A stretch of 64,000 bases of DNA from Chitinophagales bacterium (GTDB lineage: Bacteria; Bacteroidota; Bacteroidia; Chitinophagales; UBA2359): positions 951,501 through 1,015,500 of the forward strand of contig JAWKLZ010000003.1 of the NCBI GenBank assembly GCA_041392475.1. The letters run 5' to 3'. The notes beneath the pieces are model-generated. The model worked only from the letters and a program-made list of their open reading frames with translations. It was not told the DNA's origin and ran no database searches. The translations under genes were made by a program, and so were the position numbers. Shown in pieces: positions 34,774-44,000 of the stretch (its first letter is position 1; the number at the start of each line of letters is the position of its first letter).

Positions 34774-35895
34774 TTAACTCCCTCCAGTTACTGTTAAAAC
34801 AATTGTTTCATCTGCTTCAATATCAGTATCTCCAGTTGGGGTGAGTATCACAGTAGCGGAAGAGACCCCATTTGGAATCAGCACAGTGCCAGTCGTTGTA
34901 TTGAAAGTAGCTGCACCAGATTGACTATAATCTGTTCCAAATTCTGCCGTTCCTCCAACAGAAAAACTTACCATTACATTTCCAGTGGTATAATTTCCTG
35001 AACGGGTAAAGGTGTAAACAAGTTGAGTACCCACACTTTCAATAGAAGAAGAAGGTAAAACCGCTACCGAAAGTAAAATAGAACCTTCACGAACGGAAAA
35101 AGGAGACAAACTTGTGATTCCTGCTCGACTAACCGTGTAAGGATTGCTGCCACTTGCACCTACAAATTCTGGTGCGTCCCAACTGGAAGTATAGTGTGAA
35201 AGGACAGCCAAATTCCTAACAAAACTCAACTCTTCTCCTACGTTCCATTGGGCAGTCATGGTTAAATCACTTCCACCTCCAACATTTTCAGTGACCAACC
35301 AAGTTCGATCTACGACATCTGCTGTTTCAGATATTCCCGAAGTACCTCCATCCAAAACATCGTCTGTCACTCTAATATGATAAACATCAGAAGTCCCGCC
35401 ATTCGATAAAGTCATCGGATTGAAAGCACTGTTTCCTACAGGGAAAACGACATTGGAACCAGCAACTGTTTGAGCAAGCGTACCTGTACTACTCGTTTTG
35501 ACATACTTCGCAGAAGTTGCCCCTGTAATCGTTCCACTACTGCCAATCGTGCAAGTATTGGAAGATACATCCAAGTTGCCATTGGTCAAAGTGAGTTGAT
35601 TGGCTATGGTGATGTTTCCCCCTAATTGGGCATTATTGCTGCTTTTGTCAATTTCTACATTATAGAAAGTAGCAGTTCCTGTGCCTCCAATTTTTGAACT
35701 TGCTGCAACAGCTGCACCAGTTATTTCGACCTTTCCCGCAGAAGCTGCAAAAGTTCCATTTACTGTGAAATTGGCATTTTTCACCACTAAATTTCCGCCT
35801 GTTTGGGTTGCTTGACCACCACTAAGAACGAGGTGTGTCTGAGCATTCAAGGAGAAGGAAAGTAGAAATAATATTGTAAATAATTTGTATTTCAT
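34774..35895 (-). CDS. Secreted beta-helix-like protein with C-truncated Calx-beta domain
   Basis: ATG 35895 (MKYKLFTILFLLSFSLNAQ) is preferred over 35940 because it starts a clean signal peptide; the product has 373 residues. Residues 20-270 show the pattern of Bacteroidota surface proteins with short repeated strands (LVLSGGQATQTGGNLVV, VEITGAAVAASSKIGGTG, YHIRVTDDV, LTMTAQWNVGEEL). Residues about 285-373 are a more diverged Calx-beta module (SIESVGTQLVYTFTRSGN ... TDIEADETIVLTVTGGS) that again lacks its last strands. The gene starts 62 nt after the previous stop. Confidence 0.82.
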   Translation of the reverse strand: MKYKLFTILFLLSFSLNAQTHLVLSGGQATQTGGNLVVKNANFTVNGTFAASAGKVEITGAAVAASSKIGGTGTATFYNVEIDKSSNNAQLGGNITIANQLTLTNGNLDVSSNTCTIGSSGTITGATSAKYVKTSSTGTLAQTVAGSNVVFPVGNSAFNPMTLSNGGTSDVYHIRVTDDVLDGGTSGISETADVVDRTWLVTENVGGGSDLTMTAQWNVGEELSFVRNLAVLSHYTSSWDAPEFVGASGSNPYTVSRAGITSLSPFSVREGSILLSVAVLPSSSIESVGTQLVYTFTRSGNYTTGNVMVSFSVGGTAEFGTDYSQSGAATFNTTTGTVLIPNGVSSATVILTPTGDTDIEADETIVLTVTGGS

Positions 35896-35957
35896 GATAA
35901 ATTGAATTGAAGAAATTAAGTAACAATTGTACTTCAACAATTACTTTCCTGCCTGTA

Positions 35958-36929
35958 TTATTGCGTCCACTGCTTTCTTTGAGTTGTTATCTTAAAATGC
36001 AAATCCCGACGAGTAAAAATAACCGTAGGAAAATTAGACTGATCTGTTGCATCAGAATTGACTCCATTTTTATAGAATTTTCCCTCAACATAAGCGTCAG
36101 GATTAGGATCATCGAATAAATCGAAAGAAACCATATTTTGAAAGTCAATATGTGCAGTCATATTGGTATTTCCAACTTGGGTGATTTCAAAAGTAATGGT
36201 TGGGCAACAATTGGTAAGATATGGGTTCGATAACACAAAATTATATTCGTTGCCATTTTGAACGGGGATGCTGGCAAAAGAAAAGGTTTCTGAAAATAAT
36301 TCTGCCCCACCAGTTCCATCGCTATTAAAAATCTTCAAGGTGACATCTCCTGTGTTCCCACCAAAATCAACTTTTGCAAGGATTTCATTGATAAAAAAGG
36401 AACTATTGACTTTGAAAGATTGGGCAATAGAAGTACAACCATTTTCAGTATTTCCATTGTTGGTAATATTAAGAAAGGTTGTCGGAGGTAGTTCTTGAAA
36501 AAATTCGAGTCTTCCTATTGTTGAATTATAAATTTGCATTCCTGGTTGAGGATTGGAGATAGCATCTCTCTGTGTAGTTGTCATATTTACCAAAGTAAGT
36601 GGTTGTGTAGCAACATGGTTTCCTAAATTATCTCCACTTCCACCACTGCCTCCGACTTGCTGCCAAGAAGTGCCATCATAGTAATAAAAGCCTTTGGTGC
36701 CATCTGTCTGATAAACCATCAATCCTTCTTGTGCAGCAGCAACTGAAATTCCATTTTTTTGAGTTTCCGTCATCCTCGGTATGAGTACTCCTTTGTCAGT
36801 GGATTTTACATCCAACATTGCAGAAGAATTGGGGTCTGTGCCATCTGTGTTAATACCTAATTGTGCAAAGACAGATAGGCTAAAAAATAGGAAGAGTGTT
36901 AGAATTTGAATTGTTTTGAAAATCTTCAT
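35958..36929 (-). CDS. Secreted protein with Bacteroidota tail-fibre-like N-terminal domain
   Basis: A 323-residue product with a signal peptide (MKIFKTIQILTLFLFFSLSV, cleaved after FAQ). The mature start LGINTDGTDPNSSAMLDVKS, then GVLIPRMTETQKNGI and GLMVYQTDGTKGFYYYDGTS, is a widespread module in Bacteroidota extracellular proteins. The second half (about 150-323) is a beta-rich domain (FKVNSSFFINEILAKVDFGG, GDVTLKIFNSDGTGG) of the sort found in choice-of-anchor or carbohydrate-binding modules. Unlike five of its neighbours it has no Calx-beta module. It lies between two such genes in the same direction. Confidence 0.78.
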   Translation of the reverse strand: MKIFKTIQILTLFLFFSLSVFAQLGINTDGTDPNSSAMLDVKSTDKGVLIPRMTETQKNGISVAAAQEGLMVYQTDGTKGFYYYDGTSWQQVGGSGGSGDNLGNHVATQPLTLVNMTTTQRDAISNPQPGMQIYNSTIGRLEFFQELPPTTFLNITNNGNTENGCTSIAQSFKVNSSFFINEILAKVDFGGNTGDVTLKIFNSDGTGGAELFSETFSFASIPVQNGNEYNFVLSNPYLTNCCPTITFEITQVGNTNMTAHIDFQNMVSFDLFDDPNPDAYVEGKFYKNGVNSDATDQSNFPTVIFTRRDLHFKITTQRKQWTQ

Positions 36930-37032
36930 TTGTGAATTGTGTTGATTTATACTTTCAATTTATAATTTTTTGCTTTTGCAATCAAATTGATTGGCTACCG
37001 TCTTGTGCATAATTGTGCATAATATTTAATCA

Positions 37033-39441
37033 CTAAGGATTCTCAATATTCACCACCACCGTTTCATCTGCTTCAATATCGGTATCTCCTGCTGGTGTCA
37101 CTGTCAAATCTACGGTTGAGGAATTGACTGGAAAGGTAATTGTACCTGTGTTGGTGCCTACCGAATAGGTGACAAGCCCCGTTCCATCTGTTGCCACCGA
37201 ATAATCTCCGTCAGCAGCAGTGCCAGCAATGCTGAAATTGACCATTAGTGTAGTAGTCGTCAATCCAGTTCTGGTAAAGCGGTAAACAAGATTGCTACCA
37301 CTGTTTTCGCTGACTGTAGAAGTGATTGGTGCAATGCTAACCACAGGAACATCATCATCTGCAATAGTACCCGATACAGTGTTTGGAGTTCCTATATCGT
37401 AGCAAGTTCCTGCATTAATGGTCAAAACAATGGTTTTATCTGCTTCCATTGTAGAATTGGCAGTAGGGTCAATGGTAATTAGAACTGAATTGCTATTTGT
37501 AGGAATAGTAGCAATGCCTGTATTTGAAGTAGTATTGTAAGATACTCCGCTTCCTCCAACCGAATAATCTGTTACATCATTTGCAGTGCCACTAATTGTA
37601 AAACCAATATCAATATTCGTGATAGCGTTGCTGCTCAAAGTAATGGTGAAATTGATGGTTCCAGATGCATCTTCGTTTAAAGGCGAATTGCTTACTGCAA
37701 TGGTTGCTTCGGGACTCGAACTCGTATAAGTTAGGTTGGTAAAAGCTACTACAGACAGGTCTTGATTAGCCTGAGCGTGTAACCAATTGGAAGTAGTTTC
37801 AAGGGCAGATTTTCCTATTGCTTGACTTCTTTTAGTAGGGTCAAATTCCATTCTATTTGCGTTGGTATTTGGAAAACCTTGTATAACGATTGCATTGGTA
37901 AAAATGGAACTGGGATTTTCATTTGAAGTAAGATTTCCGCCAGGTGTGCCACTATCGTTGTCACCAGAATACAAGACAGCATACAAATCAATAAAACCAT
38001 CATTGGGGTCATCATTCGTGTCTGCATAAGCATAAAATGCCTCTCCCTCTGCCGAAATACCAAAAGTTCCTCCAATATATGTCACTGTTCCACATGTCCC
38101 TGAGCCATCCGTACAAGCTACACTGAAAACATTCGTTCCTGTTTCTTCAATATAGACTACATCTCCTTTGGTAATGCCAGAACTGGGAGCCTCCCATTTC
38201 AATATTGATTCTATAGTGACGTTAAATTGTAAATTGGCTTTATCAAAATCTCGATCAGTGAAATAAATTGTTGTACCAGAACATAAATCTTCAGTGGCAA
38301 CAAAAGAAAATCCGTCGGGATTTTCATGGTTTAACCCTATGATAGCTATTTTAGGTTGGGAATTTGAAGTATCATCGTTCAATATAGTACCTTGCCCTAC
38401 TGCATTCGCAATCTCAACGCCATTCGTAACATTGGATAAAGTTACAGAAAACGTTTCGTGGACTTCAAAATCATCGTCTCGACTGACATTTATTGTGATA
38501 CTAGCGGACAAAGAACCTCCTGAGGTGAAATTAATTGTGCCACTTTTTGCAGTATAATCTGTACCTGCAATGGCATTACCATTTGAAGTAGCATAATTAA
38601 CACTAAAAGCAGTAGTGTTTTCATTTCGAGAAACTGTGAAGGTAAAAACAGTATTTCCACTGCCATTTCCTTCTTCAATGCTTACGTTATCTATTGAAAC
38701 ACTTGGTGTAACTGAGCCTATGGTAAGATTGGTAAAAGGATTGGTGGATAAATCTGCATTCGCTTCGCCATGAAGGTAATTGCTGGGATCTTCGAGTTCT
38801 GTTACGCCAATAGTTGCAGTCCTATTGATTGGGTTGTATTCTACTCGATTATGAAATTCATCATTAGCTATTACAGGGAATCCATCTACAATAATGGCAT
38901 CGGGATAGTCAGAGGCAGGGCTAAGGCTCGAAGGAATATTTCCTCCAGTGCTGCTGACAAAAGCTTCACCTGTGAATATAACGGAATAAATTTCTGTAAA
39001 TCCGTTCGCAAGATTATCGTCAGTATCTGCATAAGCATAATACACTTCTCCAGTAGCAGAAATTCCAAATGTACCTCCTAAATGTTGAATTGTGCCGCAA
39101 GTGGATGCACCAGAACCATTTGTGCAGGCGATGGAGAAAGTATTTGTGGAAATTTCTTTCACAAATATGACATCTCCTTTGTTGACACCTCCACTGGGAG
39201 CAGTCCATTTTATGACAGATTCTGATGTTACGTCAATAAAACTATGTGTACTGCTATCGTATTCATTTTCGGTAAAATAAATAGCCGTACCACTTAAAAT
39301 GTCTTCACCTGCTACAAAAGCTATCCCGTCAGGTGCTTCATGGTTTAGTCCTATAATAACTGCTTTTTGAGCAAATATTATTTGAGTAGAGAAAACATTG
39401 CAGATAATAATGGAGAGTAGTGTAAAAAAATATTTTTTCAT
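37033..39441 (-). CDS. Secreted multidomain protein with two duplicated units and a C-truncated Calx-beta domain
   Basis: An 802-residue product with a signal peptide (MKKYFFTLLSIIICNVFSTQ, then IIFAQ). Two copies of a lamin-tail-like domain (AVIIGLNHEAPDGIAFVA near 28 and AIIGLNHENPDGFSFVATED near 366, about 210 residues each) are each followed by a complete Calx-beta domain ending GQGTILNDD or SGTIADDD. A third Calx-beta (VSENSGSNLVYRFTRTGL ... TDIEADETVVVNIENP) closes the protein and lacks the end strand. The two complete internal copies show what the C-terminal one is missing. It is the first gene of the eight-gene run. No clear promoter was seen within 100 nt upstream. Confidence 0.85.
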   Translation of the reverse strand: MKKYFFTLLSIIICNVFSTQIIFAQKAVIIGLNHEAPDGIAFVAGEDILSGTAIYFTENEYDSSTHSFIDVTSESVIKWTAPSGGVNKGDVIFVKEISTNTFSIACTNGSGASTCGTIQHLGGTFGISATGEVYYAYADTDDNLANGFTEIYSVIFTGEAFVSSTGGNIPSSLSPASDYPDAIIVDGFPVIANDEFHNRVEYNPINRTATIGVTELEDPSNYLHGEANADLSTNPFTNLTIGSVTPSVSIDNVSIEEGNGSGNTVFTFTVSRNENTTAFSVNYATSNGNAIAGTDYTAKSGTINFTSGGSLSASITINVSRDDDFEVHETFSVTLSNVTNGVEIANAVGQGTILNDDTSNSQPKIAIIGLNHENPDGFSFVATEDLCSGTTIYFTDRDFDKANLQFNVTIESILKWEAPSSGITKGDVVYIEETGTNVFSVACTDGSGTCGTVTYIGGTFGISAEGEAFYAYADTNDDPNDGFIDLYAVLYSGDNDSGTPGGNLTSNENPSSIFTNAIVIQGFPNTNANRMEFDPTKRSQAIGKSALETTSNWLHAQANQDLSVVAFTNLTYTSSSPEATIAVSNSPLNEDASGTINFTITLSSNAITNIDIGFTISGTANDVTDYSVGGSGVSYNTTSNTGIATIPTNSNSVLITIDPTANSTMEADKTIVLTINAGTCYDIGTPNTVSGTIADDDVPVVSIAPITSTVSENSGSNLVYRFTRTGLTTTTLMVNFSIAGTAADGDYSVATDGTGLVTYSVGTNTGTITFPVNSSTVDLTVTPAGDTDIEADETVVVNIENP

Positions 39442-39551
39442 ATCGAGTTAGGCATTAAGATTTTTTTGGGTTGGAGTGGGGTTACCACATTTGTAGTTTC
39501 CGTTCAAAATTCGCTAAAATTAACCAGTTTAGCAAATAAAAAAATCTCTCA

Positions 39552-39590
39552 CTAACGATTCTCAATCGTAACCACTACTATTGAAGTGGT
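39552..39590 (-). pseudogene. Possible 3' vestige of another Calx-beta gene
   Basis: On the minus strand the frame TTSIVVVTIENR ends in TAG at 39554-39552. The DNA ATTGAGAATC-x-TTAGTGA matches the end of the 37033 gene at 17 of 18 positions, and IVVVTIEN parallels VVVNIEN. An in-frame TGA lies just upstream, so only the last dozen codons remain. The match is short, so chance is possible. Confidence 0.35.
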
Positions 39591-39651
39591 TCAATAAGTA
39601 ATGATTCATAATCCTCATAGAAACAAGGAAAAAATAACTTTACAACCTTTA

Positions 39652-39682
39652 TTCCCCTTTTGGAAGGGGCGAAGGGGAAGGA
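39652..39682. repeat. GC-rich palindromic element, intergenic copy
   Basis: TTCCCCTTTTGGAAGGGG followed by CGAAGGGGAAGG is of the same type as the elements lying inside pabB (49621-49713) and carB (53266-53440). Confidence 0.6.
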
Positions 39683-39723
39683 AGCTAAAAAATGGAAAGT
39701 TATTTTTTCACCATAGCCTATCT

Positions 39724-40491
39724 TTATTCTACTATTGCATTTGGGTATGTATAATGGTGCAGAATATTGGCCACTACCAGCATAACCACACAAGCCAAAG
39801 CTGTCCATTGAAGGGTAGGGATATTGCTCCAATGTCTGACTGCAATCGCCGTGATTGCCCATACTCCAACGCCTGAAAAGACTCGCATATTTCGGAACTT
39901 CAGCATCCACAGATTGACCAAGGCTGCAATGACAATCATAATAACCGTCCAAACGGTTTCGCTAAATACTACTTGCCATTCTATTTTGGCTAAGTAGGCT
40001 GAAATATTGGCAATGGTAGCAACGGCAATCCATCCACTGTACAGCGAAATAGGTATCCAAACCCAACGTTTGATGTTTTTGGATGCGTCCCAACGTTCCA
40101 TATTCAACCGAACTACGATGGTAAGCAGAGCAGTCAGAATGGTAAGCATGATGCATACAGAGAATCCTGTGTATTCACTAAGCCAAAACCAAAGCCATGC
40201 GCCGTTTGCAAGATTGGCAATAATCAACCAAGGTCCTATTTGCAGAACAAAGTCATCTGGCATTTTATCATCAAAAACACTCTTAACTTGAAAAATACTG
40301 TGTGCTAGTAGTGATAAGAATATCAATCCCCAAATCGAAAAGGCATATCCTGCGGGCGTAAACAGATTGAAGTATTCAGCACTCAATTTGCTGATTGTAT
40401 TGCCATTGATGCCAACGGCATTGCTGATGTAGTTCCAAGCGATGAGGAAAACAGTGATGAATAAATTGGTGATGGCATAAAATTTCTTCAT
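39724..40491 (-). CDS. TspO/MBR-related membrane protein
   Basis: A 255-residue integral membrane protein with about seven hydrophobic segments and many Trp and Tyr residues. The segment LFTPAGYAFSIWGLIFLSLL corresponds to the TspO signature region, and the LANGAWLWFWLSEYTG and RWVWIPISLYSGWIAVATIA segments continue the pattern. It is longer than five-helix TspO proteins and fits the group annotated as tryptophan-rich sensory proteins. The ligand is unknown. It is divergent from the DoxX gene, and both have promoter elements in the 221-bp gap. Confidence 0.75.
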   Translation of the reverse strand: MKKFYAITNLFITVFLIAWNYISNAVGINGNTISKLSAEYFNLFTPAGYAFSIWGLIFLSLLAHSIFQVKSVFDDKMPDDFVLQIGPWLIIANLANGAWLWFWLSEYTGFSVCIMLTILTALLTIVVRLNMERWDASKNIKRWVWIPISLYSGWIAVATIANISAYLAKIEWQVVFSETVWTVIMIVIAALVNLWMLKFRNMRVFSGVGVWAITAIAVRHWSNIPTLQWTALACVVMLVVANILHHYTYPNAIVE

Positions 40492-40535
40492 GTTGTATGT
40501 AGGTTTTGAAGGTGGTTATAAAAGAAATTGGTTTT

Positions 40536-40562
40536 CAAAGTTATTATAGTTTGTACAAACAA
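40536..40562 (-). promoter_or_regulatory. Promoter of the TspO-like gene
   Basis: On the minus strand TAACTTTG (40543-40536) matches TAnnTTTG, with TTG at 40562-40560 placed 16 nt upstream. It is 44 nt from the ATG. Confidence 0.45.
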
Positions 40563-40649
40563 TGAAAGTATGGTTTCGTTCAATGTCTATCCTTTCATTC
40601 TGCCTTAAAATGGGATCAATTGTTATATAGAATCTATACAACTCTGTGA

Positions 40650-40679
40650 TTGTTTTGTGAAAATTAGAGAGTATTTTTG
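40650..40679 (+). promoter_or_regulatory. Promoter of the DoxX-family gene
   Basis: TTG at 40650-40652, 19 nt, then TATTTTTG at 40672-40679 is an exact TTG-N19-TAnnTTTG promoter, 33 nt before the ATG at 40713. Confidence 0.65.
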
Positions 40680-40712
40680 AAACATCACAATCAAAAACCA
40701 AAATTCATTCTA

Positions 40713-41099
40713 ATGAACGCAAAAACAATTGGTACTTGGGCCTTGAGAATTATTCCCGCCCTTATTTTCCTTCAAACTTTGTACTTCAAATTTACAGGTG
40801 CGCCTGAATCAGTGTATATTTTTGAGACGCTTGGTTTAGAGCCTATTGGACGTTTTGGCTCAGGCATTGCAGAACTCATTGCAGCTATTTTGCTGGTCAT
40901 TCCACGCACGACTTGGCTCGGTGCTTTGTTGGGATTGGGTGTTATTGGAGGAGCGATTATGTCACATTTCACCATCTTAGGTATTGAAGTACAAGGGGAT
41001 GGAGGTGCTTTGTTTATGCTGGCAGTCGTTGTGTTTATTTGTTGTGCTATTCTGGTTTGGATGAATCGGGAGAAAGTGCCTGTGTTGAAGAATTTATAG
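40713..41099 (+). CDS. DoxX family membrane protein
   Basis: ATG 40713 (MNAKTIGTWALRIIPALIFL) gives 128 residues with four membrane segments; an upstream in-frame ATG at 40677 lies within the promoter region and is not used. The LQTLYFKFTGAPESVYIFETLGLEPIGR region and the LVIPRTTWLGALLGLGVIGGAI segment are typical of DoxX/DoxD-like proteins, small inner membrane proteins of uncertain role. The last 53 bp overlap the 3' end of the convergent helicase gene. Confidence 0.85.
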   Translation: MNAKTIGTWALRIIPALIFLQTLYFKFTGAPESVYIFETLGLEPIGRFGSGIAELIAAILLVIPRTTWLGALLGLGVIGGAIMSHFTILGIEVQGDGGALFMLAVVVFICCAILVWMNREKVPVLKNL

Positions 41100-44000
41100 A
41101 TTTCTCTACTATGGTAAGGAGGTGATTTTTCAATGTGTCAGAAAATACCTCTGTTGTTGACTCCTCTGAATCTGGAATCGGAACGGCATTGATGAGTTTG
41201 ATGTATTGGAGTAGTTTGTCGGCTTCACTCAACTGGCTCAACAGTTGGAAGGTATAAGATAAGTATGATGCATTACGGTTGTTTAGTTTTTCGCATACGA
41301 TGTCAACGAAATATTCGGTGTATCGTTCGGGTAATTCTGTTTGGAAGTCTTGCTCAAATTGGGTCAGTAAATCTTCCCATTTAGGGTTTTCTAGTACCGT
41401 TCGCAAGCTGGTTTTTTCGTTGAACAAGACCCTAAACAACTCGTCATACTGCCGCAGTAATTCAATTCCAAATGGATGTAGGATAAAATTGCGGAAAAGT
41501 TTTTCGTAGTGAATTTTATTGGCATTTATTTGGTTGCCTTTGTGTATCAATTGAAGTGTATAGTCAAATTTTGCTCGTATAGTTTCGTTGGCAGCAGCAT
41601 TTTTTGTCCATTGCAGCCTGATGATGTGAGAGAGCAATCCTTTGGATAAGTCTTCTGGTAGATAGGGTTTTACAGAGCTTTGGTATGCCTCTAATATGTT
41701 CTTCCATTCTTCGTTTTTTAAGATTTTGGCAATCGCATTTCTTTCATCAAAACAACGCTTGAAGAGTTGGATATGGGACAAAAGGATTTTTGCACCCTTG
41801 GTGTTCTTCTTCAATAGTAGCTGGAATATTTTTTTCTTGCGGTCGTCTGTTTCCCTTCTTGGTCCCAAAGTGTCTATTTGGGCTAAGAGTTTTTCGACTT
41901 TTTCTTCGAGTGAAAGGAAGGTATATTGAAGAGCCGTATCAAATTTCTTAGTTTTTAGATAGGCATTGAAGACAAGGCGATAGGTATGGAGGTCAAACTG
42001 CTGGGTTTGTTTGTTGCTCGTAGTGTCAAAAAAGATGGTGATTTGTTCGTAGTTCTTCAATTTATCCAACCAAAATATTTTTTCCTTACTGCCTTTTGCA
42101 GCGTTTATTTTGGCTGTGTAATAGTTGGTGGGTAAATAGTGTTTTCTTGTTTTGGTGTAGTTGTTTTCTTGGCTGAGGTCGTGGTTTTGTTCCCAAGCCT
42201 TTGCCGCTTTGTCGTAGATTTCGTCTTTGAAGTAGAAAGTTCCTGCAAGGTCGAAAAATACCTTGAAGCCTTTGTTGCCTATGTTTTCGGCGTAAGGCGC
42301 ATACGCTTCAAAGCCAATTTTGATTTTTTCTTCAAAATCTTCTTGTAATTGACTCACAATGGATTTCCAACTTTCATTGGTCGCCGAACAGTTTTCTTCA
42401 AAATAAGAGTTGTCCAAAAGTTTCCCGAAATCACTTTCTCCAAGCATGTACTTCGCAAATAGTAAATGTGGATGTGTAGGATTGTGATTTCCATAGATTT
42501 CTTTCAGTCTTTGCCATTGTTGGACTTTCCAAAAAGCATCACAGGCCTTGGGAAAGTCATTTAGTTTGGCAAATGACTCACCTGCTTCGAGCCAATCTTC
42601 TCTGTACCAATTTGCCCAAGCTTCACACTCCAACGCCTCTTGTTCCAAAAAAAGACTTTGGTAGTATTGTTGCGCTCTGAGCAATAGGTCATCGTTTTCT
42701 TGCCCCATTCCGCTTTTGTGGAGGGATTTTGCTGTTTTTAGTGGGTCGTGATTTTTGATGTTTTCTATATCCGCTTTTATCCCTTTGGACAATGGAAGGA
42801 GTTGGTTGGATTTCCAAACCGTATTGGTGAAGGGGAGTAAATCGGAATCCATAAAATACTTCCAAAAATTGTCGTAACCTCTTCGTGTATCAATGATGCA
42901 CAGAACACTACTGGCTCGTGAGATGGCTACATAGAGTTTGTTGAAGAAGTGAATCAGCTCAATTTTTTCATCGTCATTTAGTGCTTGCTGTACAGTGCAT
43001 TTTTGAAAAGCATCGGAAACATGGTCTCCAAAATTGAACAATACTACCTTGTCGTATTCCAATCCCTTTACAGAAGCGGCGTTCATGATATTTGGAACAG
43101 GCAGTTTTTCTTCTTTTGGAATGAGGTCAAGTTGTGACAAAAAATGATTTTTTTTAATGTAATTTTTTTCGCTTCTACTTGTAGGAAGTAAAATTTGGTT
43201 TTTTTGCAGAATTTCTTTCAGGTCATGGAGGTAGATGTCTTCGTTCAAAATCAATAGAAATGGCGAAAAGCCTTCGATTTTTTGCCACGGTATTTGAGGA
43301 GTTAATTCATTGATACCCAAATATTCTTGTCGAAACCTTTGTATAAGGTTGGAAAACTTGATAATGGCAGCTTTGGAACGGTAATTTTGTAAAAGTTGTG
43401 TCTTTTTGACGGATAAGTCGGACAGGTTCAATTCTGCAAACCTATTTTTGAAGATGTCCTCCAAACTATCCCAATGGAAACCTGTGGGGTGTACGGTTTG
43501 ATTGGGATCTCCTGCAAATACAAAAGGAATGTTGGATTGACTACTCAAATCATAGTCTGTAAAACTGGATAATCGCCAAATCAAATCCAGCTCAATTCGG
43601 GTAAAGTCCTGAATCTCGTCACAAAATATAACAGGCGATTGTGGATGATTTCGGATATTTTGCAGCACATGGTGAATCAAATCTTGGTCATCCCAATATT
43701 GAAAGTCCTTGAAAAACTTACTGTACCAATTCTTCCAAATGGTATTGACCACATCTTCAAAAACTTCACTATCCACAATTTTATCCCTCGGCAACAGATT
43801 TTTGTATTCTTCCAGCGAGAACTCTTTGTTTAGGTGGTATCCTTTGATATAGGTTCGGATGATGTGCCATACCAAATCAGGGGATTTTTTTCGATTGGCA
43901 GGGGCACAATGCAACTCTTTTTTCTCGTGTTTGCCCAAGTAACACTGTTTGAACTTGCTGAAAGACATATAATTATTTTCGGGAAACAGTAGCTTGTCAT

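Noticed and set aside
39578..39952. A 124-codon minus-strand frame overlapping the end of the TspO-like gene
   Set aside because: It lies mostly in another frame of a well-supported membrane protein and starts without signal or domain.
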